This document shows, in pieces, positions 40,748 to 47,714 of a stretch of 47,714 bases of DNA (the first letter of the stretch is position 1; every line of letters starts with the position of its first letter). The stretch spans positions 1-47,714 of the forward strand of contig JBHIEG010000015.1 in the NCBI GenBank assembly GCA_046760505.1, in the 5' to 3' direction. A model generated the notes under the pieces. The model searched no databases. It saw nothing but the letters and a program-made list of their open reading frames with translations, and was not told where the DNA came from. This stretch comes from CAYFZR01 sp046760505 [NCBI: Candidatus Hydrothermarchaeota archaeon]. Lineage in GTDB: Archaea; CAYFZR01. The position numbers and the translations under genes were made by a program.

Positions 40748-42347
40748 AGTTATTAAAAGAGAAGGACTCGCAAGAATTGGAAAGATAAAAAACGGTGAAA
40801 CGCCTAAAATTTTCAAGAAAAATGAGTTGAGCATACCTGATGAAAAGGCAATGCCTCTGGATACACCCATAGAAATCATTAAGGCATTCTTGGAGTCTTC
40901 AAAGCATTCAACACTTTATGGATTGCGCTATCCGGATCTCAGAAAAAAATCAATTGAAAGAGGAGGAAATGATTTCCTGGCAATAGGAAACTTAATTGAT
41001 ATCCTGAAAGAGCCAAAACTTTTTGTTGATACGATTTTGGATATAAAAAAAAATTACATGGGACCTCTCTATGCTCCAGTTTCTTCTTTGCCAATTTTTC
41101 TACCTGTTCTAGTTTATTCCGGCGTAGATTTATTTGATGATGTAATGATAAGGTGGTCATCTCAGAATAATCTCTTATTCTTTCCAGACGGGATATATAG
41201 CATGGATGAAGTGGATGCATGTTCATGTCCATCATGCGAAGATGGGGACTTCTATGCTCATAATTTGAATGTAATCGAGGGAGAAATTGAACTTTGTAAA
41301 TATCACATAAAAAAAGGAGATTTCAGGATCTGGCTTGAGTCAAGGATAGTTAGAAATCCTCTGGCCTACTCTATAGTCAAGTTACTCGACCTTCATGCAT
41401 ATGAAATCATAGAAAAGGAACTTCCAGTGGTAAACTCTAATTTGTGCTTTACTACTTCAAGCGCCTTGAACTTTCCCATCATAAAAAGATGGAGAGAGAG
41501 GGTTCTTAAAAGATTTACATCAGAAAAGCCTGTACTTTTGCTTTTACCCTGCTCGGCTAAAAAACCCTACTCGACATCTAAGACTCATAAAAAAATATTC
41601 AGACTGCTTAGAGATGCTGGAAACCCAAATTTCGTCCAAGAAATGATTTTAACCTCTCCTCTCGGTCTTGTTCCTAGGGAGTGGGAGAACATATATCCTG
41701 CGGCGCACTACGATACCTCTGTAACAAGAAAATGGGATTACGAAGAGATAAACATAATCGGAGAGATGATATATCAAATATCCAAGGGTTATGATGAGAT
41801 TCTCTCATTCTTGCCTGAGGATTATGAGGTTTTATGTGAAAATGCTCGAGAAAAAGGATGCGAAATAGAATTCATAAGATCAGAGGAGGAGTTTATAAGT
41901 ACTATAAGAGATATGGACTACGATTTCAAAGAGAATAGATACGAAAGGTACAGGAAAATTATTGATTACCAGTTCGGCACAGGATTGTCTCATGAATTCA
42001 TAAGGGATGACTGCATGCTAAGAGGCAGAATTCCAAGAATATACTTGAGAGATGAGCTAATATGCACTTTAAACCCTAAAACAGGTCTATTTTCTCTTAA
42101 TATTGCTGGAGGAGAAATATTAAATGAATTTGACAGATACTGGATCGAAATAAATACAGAGGACATAGTGGGCAACCTCATAAACAGACCTGCAGTGGAA
42201 GATATTCACGAAGATGTTAGAATAGGGGACGAAGTTGTTATCAGGATTGACGGCAGGATTTTTGGTGTCGGACGCTCATTAGCCAGTAAATTAGATTTGC
42301 CCCTAGAAAGAGGATCTTTTGTAAAAATAAGACACAAAGCTGGTTGA
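40737..42347 (+). CDS. arcS: Archaeosine synthase ArcS
   Basis: The 536-residue protein is a TGT-like domain followed by a PUA domain. The ArcS-specific motif LLPCSAKKPYSTSKTH (around residues 270-285) is intact, and a CSCPSC zinc-like cluster occurs in the middle. The C-terminal RVGDEVV-type PUA (here IGDEVVIRIDGRIFGVGRSL) binds tRNA. It converts preQ0-modified G15 into archaeosine in tRNA, together with RaSEA, whose gene follows one base later. It overlaps cobQ by 11 nt. Confidence 0.9.
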   Translation: MRFEVIKREGLARIGKIKNGETPKIFKKNELSIPDEKAMPLDTPIEIIKAFLESSKHSTLYGLRYPDLRKKSIERGGNDFLAIGNLIDILKEPKLFVDTILDIKKNYMGPLYAPVSSLPIFLPVLVYSGVDLFDDVMIRWSSQNNLLFFPDGIYSMDEVDACSCPSCEDGDFYAHNLNVIEGEIELCKYHIKKGDFRIWLESRIVRNPLAYSIVKLLDLHAYEIIEKELPVVNSNLCFTTSSALNFPIIKRWRERVLKRFTSEKPVLLLLPCSAKKPYSTSKTHKKIFRLLRDAGNPNFVQEMILTSPLGLVPREWENIYPAAHYDTSVTRKWDYEEINIIGEMIYQISKGYDEILSFLPEDYEVLCENAREKGCEIEFIRSEEEFISTIRDMDYDFKENRYERYRKIIDYQFGTGLSHEFIRDDCMLRGRIPRIYLRDELICTLNPKTGLFSLNIAGGEILNEFDRYWIEINTEDIVGNLINRPAVEDIHEDVRIGDEVVIRIDGRIFGVGRSLASKLDLPLERGSFVKIRHKAG

Positions 42348-42348
42348 A

Positions 42349-43320
42349 ATGATACCAGTAACTTGGGTAAAGGAAGACAGATTGTTGGAGTCACCTGGCA
42401 AATCGGTTTTTGTTATTCTCCCAACCAAAGGATGCAGCTGGAACCGTTGCAGGATGTGCAACTATCCAGTTCCTTCAAAGAATGTAACTCAAGAAGAAAT
42501 AAGGAGGCAGTTTGATTACATTATGAATAAAATAAAGGATGAGCATTCTTTAAAGATATTCACGTCTGGAAGTTTTTTCGATGAGAGAGAACTATCTAAA
42601 GAGACAATAGATTATATTTTTAAAAAAGTCGATGAAAATGAAAATATAAGGGAATTTGTGGTTGAAAGCAGACCTGAATTCATAAAGAATTTGGATGAAT
42701 TCAATATTCCAGAAAAATACTTCGAAGTCGCAATTGGACTAGAATCCGCCAATGATTTTACGAGGAATTTGTTGATAGACAAGGGCGTCCCTTACAGTGT
42801 TTTTGAGGATGCAGTCTTTTATCTAAAGGAAAAGGGGATAGGAGTGAAAATTTATCTTCTCCTAAAACCCCCCATGCTCTATGAGAGGGAATCTATAAAT
42901 GACGTAGTATATTCCCTCAAGAAAATAAAGTATCTGAAGGTGAATACGGTCTCTATAAATCCGTGTACGGTCCATAAGAACACATTGACAGAAAAATTAT
43001 TTTTTAAAAGACAGTACAGGCCCCCCTGGCTTTGGAGTGTGGTTGAGACATGTAAACAAGCCTTGAAAATACTTGAAAAAACCCGAATAATAGTTGATCC
43101 GGTGGGAGCCGGCTCTTTAAGAGGTCCTCATAACTGCGGATCGTGCGACAAGAAGATTAAAGAAAAGATAGACGAATTCACCCTCTACCAAACAGATAAA
43201 GTATTCAAAAATTTAGAATGCAACTGTAAATCTCTCTGGAAAAGTATTTTGGAACTAGAAGACTATTGCAGGGGAATTGATTTATACAATACGCTGGAAT
43301 TCATGGAAAAAATGAAATAA
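42349..43320 (+). CDS. raSEA: Archaeosine radical SAM enzyme RaSEA
   Basis: The 323-residue radical SAM protein has the cluster motif CX4CX2C (Cys29, Cys34, Cys37 in TKGCSWNRCRMCNYP) with the tail NYP typical of the family. SINPCTVHKNTLTEKLFF and the C-terminal NCGSCDKKIKEK and ECNCKSL give further cysteines. It completes archaeosine formation with ArcS, the adjacent gene. The gene starts one base after the arcS stop, an arrangement that supports a functional pair. Confidence 0.85.
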   Translation: MIPVTWVKEDRLLESPGKSVFVILPTKGCSWNRCRMCNYPVPSKNVTQEEIRRQFDYIMNKIKDEHSLKIFTSGSFFDERELSKETIDYIFKKVDENENIREFVVESRPEFIKNLDEFNIPEKYFEVAIGLESANDFTRNLLIDKGVPYSVFEDAVFYLKEKGIGVKIYLLLKPPMLYERESINDVVYSLKKIKYLKVNTVSINPCTVHKNTLTEKLFFKRQYRPPWLWSVVETCKQALKILEKTRIIVDPVGAGSLRGPHNCGSCDKKIKEKIDEFTLYQTDKVFKNLECNCKSLWKSILELEDYCRGIDLYNTLEFMEKMK

Positions 43321-43325
43321 AAGAA

Positions 43326-44807
43326 TTACAATGAAATATTTTTCATTGCCTCAAATGTTTCCTGAGCATTTTTCGCTGCTTTTCTTGGATGACCTTCAAC
43401 TCTGGTTTCAACAATAACAGGGAATTTCGTTGGAACTGCTATTCCGCAGATGAATGCTTCGTGATCCGATAATCCTGCTAAATACTGCCTAAGCGCCCTT
43501 GATCCATATTCCGTGTAATTAATGATCGCGTCCTGATCGCTCCCGGACATCAATCTAAAGCTTATAACCGAGTTGCACTGACTTATGACTGATTTAGAAA
43601 CATATGCTGGTCTTTGAGTCATTATTATGAAGCCCAAGTTATATCCTCCCCCTTGAGAAATTGCCTCCGTTATCGCCTCGGAGCTTTCTTTCCAATTTTC
43701 ACCGTACTTCACCATCTGAACTTCAGGAGCAAAGTATTGAACTTCTTCTATCGCAATTATTGCTCCAAAGTCATCGTTTGCCATTGCCTCTCTCAGTAAT
43801 TCTTTAATTATGTCTCTTGCAATTCTTTGTTGTCTTGAAATATCTGTATCCACAGAGAAATCTATAAGTGAGATTTCGTTCTCTTTCAAAATCTTTACCG
43901 GATCCAGTGATTCTGCTGGAAGCGCTTCTATCATATGTCCGTATTTGATGAGGTTCTCATTCACAATTGTTTTGAACCTATTTTTATGGCCTGGAGATCC
44001 TTTTCTCTCTATTTCGTTGAATATATATTCTTTGAGTTCTTCGTAGGAGGGAATCTTGATTCCATCGTTTTGCATTTTCTCTATAGCAGAGGCTACGAGA
44101 TCAAGTAGTTTTCCCCCAACATTCAACATCGATGCAACGTCTTTAGGATTCATGCTAGCGAAAGGTTTCATGAAGTCCGTGTATTTGAAACATTTACCTC
44201 CAACAGATTCAACTAACGGGGTGTACTCTCCTCTTCTATCGAATATTACTATATGAATTGGAGGATCAACCTCTTTTTTTGCAGCCAAGACAAGAGAAAG
44301 TAAGAAAGTACTTTTACCTGATCTCGTCATTCCGCAAATAAAACAGTGTCCTTTCACAAGACCGTTTAAATCCAAGGAAATAGGGATCTCTAGGTTTCTG
44401 AGATTACCAATTTTGAGATAGTAACCCTTTTCTATTGGTGTTATGAATTTTTCAAGGTCCTTTTCCTCTGCTTTGTACACTGGAGTCCATGTGGCCGGTG
44501 GCATTTCTAGCGGTCTGAATTTTTTTCCATCGAAGTATCCCAATGGCTCAGCTTGGACTATAAGAATTTCTTGATCGGAGGAAGGTAGTTTGAGTCCTTT
44601 CTTTGCATATCTTGGTCCATATCTTGTTATATCCATTTCTGGATTTTTGTAGTTTATCCCGATCGCTCTTGTTAGCACATCCACTCCTCTGGTCGGGTGC
44701 TTCACGATGTAGTAATTACCAAATTCAGCATGTTTTCCCTCCATGACTACGAATGAAAAAATATCATGAGCGGAGTTATCTATTATCCATCCTACAGGCT
44801 CTTTCAT
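43326..44807 (-). CDS. herA: HerA-type DNA-end resection ATPase
   Basis: From ATG 44807 the protein has 493 residues. It has an N-terminal HAS-barrel (VDVLTRAIGINYK), Walker A GMTRSGKSTFLLSLV, Walker B IIAIEEVQYFAP, a SQGGGYNLGFIIMTQRP sensor block and an arginine finger region (QCNSVISFRLMSG). HerA hexamers translocate DNA and work with NurA in processing ends for recombination. A TTG start further upstream is rejected because GGAGGTTATAAA precedes this ATG. It follows nurA by one base. Confidence 0.92.
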   Translation of the reverse strand: MKEPVGWIIDNSAHDIFSFVVMEGKHAEFGNYYIVKHPTRGVDVLTRAIGINYKNPEMDITRYGPRYAKKGLKLPSSDQEILIVQAEPLGYFDGKKFRPLEMPPATWTPVYKAEEKDLEKFITPIEKGYYLKIGNLRNLEIPISLDLNGLVKGHCFICGMTRSGKSTFLLSLVLAAKKEVDPPIHIVIFDRRGEYTPLVESVGGKCFKYTDFMKPFASMNPKDVASMLNVGGKLLDLVASAIEKMQNDGIKIPSYEELKEYIFNEIERKGSPGHKNRFKTIVNENLIKYGHMIEALPAESLDPVKILKENEISLIDFSVDTDISRQQRIARDIIKELLREAMANDDFGAIIAIEEVQYFAPEVQMVKYGENWKESSEAITEAISQGGGYNLGFIIMTQRPAYVSKSVISQCNSVISFRLMSGSDQDAIINYTEYGSRALRQYLAGLSDHEAFICGIAVPTKFPVIVETRVEGHPRKAAKNAQETFEAMKNISL

Positions 44808-44808
44808 T

Positions 44809-45888
44809 TTATAACCTCCATATCTCAAGTCTTCTCAAATCTGCCATGTCCAAATCATCATTTGAGAGTCTGCCAGACTTCACTTCATCCATAATGTGGG
44901 ATATGAATCTATTATACGTTAAATCCGTGGTCGGAACGCTAACTTTGGTTAGAGCATCAGCCCTTAGAATATGAAAAGGAATTCCGCTTAAGGGATCCGA
45001 GGTTGAATAAATTACAGAACTGATTTCATCTACTTTTTCCTTTAAGCATGCAGGAATTTCAACTCTTATTGGACTATGCTTTGATGTTCTCAGGAAAAAA
45101 AGTTTAACATCTTTATGCTCACTTGGAAATTCGTCTTTCAACATTCTTCCCTCAGCAGGCTTGATTAACTCGGTTCTCTGTCCCTTTCGAAGTATTGGTG
45201 CAAGAAGGACAGAATCTCTCATTGGCTTTTGAAGTCCGAGAATCTTGGAGTAAAGAATCGATCTTACGCGCTTAACTATGCATGCAAAAAGCATATTCCT
45301 CTCTTCGTATTCCTTTATGATCGTATCGAGCAGTGAGAAGAGGGCATTCATCATTTTTTCATAATCCTCTTTATATCCATCTGAATCATCTAAACTAGGA
45401 ATATACCTGCTGTTGGGTATCAGTGGACCATCCAAAAGCAAGATATCAGGTTTTCTTTTTTCTATGGCAATTTTAGCAATTTCGTACATGATCCGATCTC
45501 TTATAACCGCTGCTCTCCTTCCAGGATCGAACTCATCATCCCAAAGCAGAGATGTTCCAGAAGAAATTGGTGTTTTATCCTCTTCGTCCAATCCCCTAGA
45601 AGTATATGCCAGCGCTCCAACGATTCCAAAGTAGAATCCTTCTAATGCTTTACCGTTTCCTCCTCCATCAACTCCTGCAATCTTATATTTGGATATCCCT
45701 TTTCTATCGAGTTCTGCAACGCTTACAGGTTTAATACTTTTATATAAATCATCTAGAACTTTTTTTCTTTCCCTTACAAGAGTTATGTAACTTTCAACAG
45801 CCCTGGGAATTTCCTTAACTACGTGTTGATATATCTGAGGGTGTAAGGTATCAATCTCCTCCTCCATCTCAGACAAAATATTCACCAC
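44809..45888 (-). CDS. nurA: NurA 5'-3' nuclease
   Basis: The 359-residue protein carries the NurA metal-site motifs: KIAGVDGGGNG near residue 69-78, DILLLDGPLIPNSRYIP (Asp and pro-loop) and a C-terminal FHILRADALTKVSVPT with the late acidic residue. NurA cuts DNA ends in the HerA complex and supports homologous recombination. The start may be GTG 45888 or ATG 45867, without a decisive ribosome-binding site. herA follows at once. Confidence 0.9.
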   Translation of the reverse strand: MVNILSEMEEEIDTLHPQIYQHVVKEIPRAVESYITLVRERKKVLDDLYKSIKPVSVAELDRKGISKYKIAGVDGGGNGKALEGFYFGIVGALAYTSRGLDEEDKTPISSGTSLLWDDEFDPGRRAAVIRDRIMYEIAKIAIEKRKPDILLLDGPLIPNSRYIPSLDDSDGYKEDYEKMMNALFSLLDTIIKEYEERNMLFACIVKRVRSILYSKILGLQKPMRDSVLLAPILRKGQRTELIKPAEGRMLKDEFPSEHKDVKLFFLRTSKHSPIRVEIPACLKEKVDEISSVIYSTSDPLSGIPFHILRADALTKVSVPTTDLTYNRFISHIMDEVKSGRLSNDDLDMADLRRLEIWRL

Positions 45889-45980
45889 CGAGAATTCTGT
45901 AAGTATTGTTTTAACTTATTTTCTTAAATTGATTTCTAATAGATATAACAGAATGTGGTTTTTCTAAAGCATCAACGATC

Positions 45981-46292
45981 TCAGAAAATATATTTTTCCC
46001 AGCGTTCTTTTATCTCTTCCTCTTTCTTTCTTATGAGTGCACCTTCTTTCAGAGTTCTTGCTACAAAATCTGTCAGATAATCAGGATTATCCCTGAGCAT
46101 GACGGTCATCGTTTTTTGTAACATTTCTTCTTCCGGGAGTACGTCCTGAAGCATTCTCTCCATTCCTATCTCCAAAATCAATTCTACGTACTCTTCAACA
46201 GATTCAAATTCCTCTCCAAGGACTGTGTCAATTATTTTCTTAAAAGATTCTACCCTTTTGTATATTTCATCAGATATTTCGACTTCAGGCAT
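45981..46292 (-). CDS. Unknown small helical protein upstream of nurA
   Basis: From ATG 46292, with AGAGGTTGTGAGC upstream as ribosome-binding site, the protein has 103 residues. The N-terminal EVEISDEIYKRVESFKKII has the strand-then-helix pattern seen in ribbon-helix-helix DNA-binding proteins, and the rest is helical and acidic. I do not recognise a family. It lies 92 bases upstream of nurA on the same strand and may belong to that unit, and its start faces the CRISPR array remnant. Confidence 0.55.
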   Translation of the reverse strand: MPEVEISDEIYKRVESFKKIIDTVLGEEFESVEEYVELILEIGMERMLQDVLPEEEMLQKTMTVMLRDNPDYLTDFVARTLKEGALIRKKEEEIKERWEKYIF

Positions 46293-46343
46293 GCTCACAA
46301 CCTCTCTGTGATATAGGCAATCATAACTTTCTAAAATCTGTTT

Positions 46344-46370
46344 CTTTTAATCTTCCATTTTCCGAGCGTT
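46344..46370 (-). repeat. Degenerate CRISPR repeat remnant
   Basis: CTTTTAATCTTCCATTTTCC, followed by GAGCG, aligns to the first 25 or so bases of the array repeat with two substitutions, one inserted base and one further mismatch. It lies 55 bases before the first intact repeat instead of the 74-base repeat period, so any spacer was trimmed. Degenerate repeats are typical at the end of an array farthest from the leader. Confidence 0.5.
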
Positions 46371-46398
46371 TACATGATATGTAAACAACGATCCTTTT

Positions 46399-46511
46399 CT
46401 TTCAATCCTCATTTTACGAGGCTATCTTTTGGAACCGAAACAAATAGTTTCGAGTATGTCAGTAGAAATAGACTTTCAATCCTCATTTTACGAGGCTATC
46501 TTTTGAAACCG
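46399..46511 (-). CRISPR. Minimal CRISPR array: two repeats, one 35-nt spacer
   Basis: Near-identical 39-base repeats lie at 46399-46437 and 46473-46511, differing at one base (GGAACC versus GAAACC near the end). The 35-base spacer is 46438-46472. On the minus strand each repeat begins with CGGTT and ends with GATTGAAAG, the 5'-handle sequence typical of archaeal type I and III repeats, so transcription is leftward and the leader lies to the right. Cas1 and Cas4 are upstream on that strand. A weak internal hairpin CCTC...GAGG is present in each repeat. Confidence 0.85.
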
Positions 46512-47029
46512 TATTTTATATATCTCTATATATTTTATATTCTTTCCTGTCAACTCCTTTTTGATACCTTTGTGTGAAGGGTAATTTCTCGGTGGGTTAT
46601 ATATAAAACCCTTCACATAAATAAAATCCTGGGGTGGCATATGATTTTTCTATTGTTTGATGAAGAACTTACTTTTTCCATTATTCTTTAGTAAAAATGG
46701 TTTTTTTAGAATATTAGAGATCATTAATAAATTTAAAAATAAAAAGAATAAATTTTCGCCTAAATGTATATAAATGTGTGTTTTTCCTGCACTTTTCTTT
46801 AAACGCGGGAGATCTTTTTGTTCTGAGAATAATAAATGACCAATCACACCTTAGCGGTAAAATTAGAACAAAATTAGTCTTCAATTTTAATTAGAAGTAA
46901 TTATACATCTAATTATTAAAAATAAATAAAAATCACGGTAGATATTATAAAAATACTGGAATAATTACCCTAAAAATTGATTTAAGCAATGATCAAAATA
47001 AATCAAATGTGTTGAAATTTTTTTAGCAT
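46512..47029 (-). promoter_or_regulatory. CRISPR leader region
   Basis: This AT-rich, 518-base non-coding stretch separates cas4 from the first repeat in the direction of transcription, the expected leader position. It holds no supported gene; a 65-codon frame inside it looks accidental. The part nearest the array has the inverted repeat described separately and a TATA-like GTTATATATAAAAC at about 46596-46609, which would start transcription tens of bases before the first repeat. Confidence 0.65.
46573..46617. promoter_or_regulatory. Inverted repeat flanking TATA element in CRISPR leader
   Basis: Left arm TGTGAAGGGT (46573-46582) and right arm ACCCTTCACA (46608-46617) are perfect 10-base inverted repeats. 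The 25-base middle ends in the near-palindromic GGGTTATATATAAAAC, with the TATA element. It lies 62 bases from the first repeat on the leader side. It could be an operator for control of the array or a structure used in spacer insertion. Confidence 0.6.
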
Positions 47030-47626
47030 TCACGCACAATACTTTTCTACCTCACAGTATCTGCATTGCTTGCCCTTGGTAACGTTTGGAATTCTTTCTT
47101 CCATTATCAGCGAGTTTATATTTTCCACATCTCTCTTTATTGCCAGTCGATCACTTTCAGTAATTATTATTGTAAAAGACTTTCTTTTCGGTATAGAATA
47201 TACCAATCCTTTTTTTATCTTCTTTCCGTACTTTGCCTCAGCAAGCAATGAGTAGGCGACCATCTGCTTGCGCCAGTTAAAAAATACTCTCTGAAAATCC
47301 GAATACTTCACATCCACTACCAAAATATCTCCAGATTTAAGGAATAAAACAGTGTCTATTTGTCCCTTTATTCCATACTCTTCATTTTCAGCGTATACGT
47401 TATGATCTACCTTCTCTACTTTATCGGGATCAAAGCCATAGACGGTTTTTCTCTCCTTTAATCTTTCTTTCTCGGATTCATGTTTCAAAGATCCGAATTC
47501 CATCTTTTTTCTAGGTACATGTGGAACGTTCATTGTTACCAGGAAGTATATCTTTCTGGGACAATAGTAATACTGGGTCAAAAGCCATACATCAAGCAGT
47601 TCACCATCTGAGCCAGAAACTAACAT
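47030..47626 (-). CDS. cas4: CRISPR-associated Cas4 nuclease
   Basis: The 198-residue protein has the Cas4/RecB-like pattern: an N-terminal Cys in YYYCPRKIYF, the nuclease core GIKGQIDTVLF and DILVVDVKYSD (motifs II and III with Lys), the QxxxY motif in WRKQMVAYSLL, and three C-terminal cysteines in KQCRYCEVEKYC for the iron-sulfur cluster. Cas4 trims prespacers and picks the PAM with Cas1. It starts inside the end of the cas1 frame, overlapping by 26 nt, and precedes the CRISPR leader. Confidence 0.9.
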   Translation of the reverse strand: MLVSGSDGELLDVWLLTQYYYCPRKIYFLVTMNVPHVPRKKMEFGSLKHESEKERLKERKTVYGFDPDKVEKVDHNVYAENEEYGIKGQIDTVLFLKSGDILVVDVKYSDFQRVFFNWRKQMVAYSLLAEAKYGKKIKKGLVYSIPKRKSFTIIITESDRLAIKRDVENINSLIMEERIPNVTKGKQCRYCEVEKYCA

Positions 47627-47714
47627 AGTTGGGAGACTCTCCTCTCAAGAATTTTGCTATGGAGCGCGCCTGACTTAATATGAGATCTGACCACCTGATT
47701 TTTTTACCTTCATA
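47601..47714 (-). CDS. cas1: Cas1 integrase, C-terminal end only (runs off window)
   Basis: On the minus strand a frame enters at the window edge and ends with TGA at 47601-47603, giving 37 residues. It contains LSQARSIAKFLRGE and ends in NYVSFWLRW, the closing pattern of Cas1 (RxLAxYLxGE... then PFxLRW). The cas4 ATG lies 26 bases before its stop, so the two genes are coupled. The catalytic part of Cas1 lies beyond the window; this call rests on the C-terminal pattern and the location next to cas4 and the array. Confidence 0.7.
   Translation of the reverse strand, partial: YEGKKIRWSDLILSQARSIAKFLRGESPNYVSFWLRW

Noticed and set aside
46650-46847. 65-codon leftward frame inside the CRISPR leader
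   Set aside because: No start-site signal or known motif; low-complexity Leu/Lys/Phe composition expected from AT-rich sequence; position in the leader argues against a gene, and it does not resemble Cas2.
1-47714. Insertion sequences, tRNA or rRNA genes
   Set aside because: No transposase-like protein, terminal inverted repeat pair or tRNA-like sequence was seen in intergenic regions; the damaged arsC and nitrilase genes show no mobile element next to them.

Overview
The window is a gene-dense, AT-rich archaeal chromosome segment of euryarchaeal grade. Archaeal markers include the RNA polymerase subunits RpoF/Rpb4 and RpoN/Rpb10, ribosomal protein L21e, SRP54, Pus10, ArcS and RaSEA for archaeosine, GatCAB, fructose-1,6-bisphosphate aldolase/phosphatase, GfcR, HerA-NurA and an archaeal TATA-type promoter style. 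Heavy use of AGA/AGG and ATA codons fits a thermophile-like codon habit. A membrane tetraheme cytochrome, Ku-type end joining and CobQ argue for an anaerobe with c-type cytochromes and corrinoids. I cannot name a genus, and relatives of Archaeoglobi or uncultured deep euryarchaeal lineages are only guesses.

Layout. 36-832 holds a DUF488/DUF1284 pair. 933-3426 is a rightward run of small proteins around AMMECR1, followed by pyrF. 11270-4215 is one long leftward translation and RNA operon: trm112, srp54, a 22-codon ORF, pus10, rpl21e, rpoF, DUF655, ksgA, hemK/mtq2, DUF1512 and dut. 11391-17208 runs right: a coiled-coil protein, FBP aldolase/phosphatase, larB, a thioredoxin-like protein and gatCAB. 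Then come ubiX, a CC/Se-motif protein, a winged-helix regulator with a striking palindromic operator, hisC-argD (leftward), and a translationally coupled DegT-like/radical SAM/adenylate-kinase triad at 21598-24066. A decayed arsenate reductase and tatA follow. 24978-28730 is a signalling stretch with three KaiC-like ATPases, a V4R sensor and two UspA proteins.

28831-30024 holds a tiny zinc protein, rpoN and a zinc-ribbon/tetraheme membrane cytochrome. 30112-33524 is a split non-homologous end-joining locus: Ku, ATP-dependent ligase, an HD phosphohydrolase, a dead nitrilase fragment and an AEP polymerase. 33517-36185 (leftward) holds a flavoprotein, GfcR and a PHP phosphoesterase. purB, an unknown protein, a UPF0104 membrane protein, cobQ-arcS-raSEA, and nurA-herA with an upstream small gene follow.

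The right end is the edge of a CRISPR adaptation locus. It has the C-terminus of cas1 (missed by simple ORF calling because it runs off the window), an overlapping cas4, a leader-like AT-rich stretch of about 520 bp with a hairpin around a TATA element, and a minimal array of two repeats and one 35-nt spacer, plus a degenerate third repeat.

The best candidates for undescribed biology are the DegT-like/radical SAM/AK6 triad, the KaiC-KaiC-V4R module, the zinc-ribbon tetraheme cytochrome, the end-joining locus with an embedded HD protein, the 22-codon coupled ORF and the one-spacer CRISPR locus. All functional calls come from reading motifs by eye; no database search was run.
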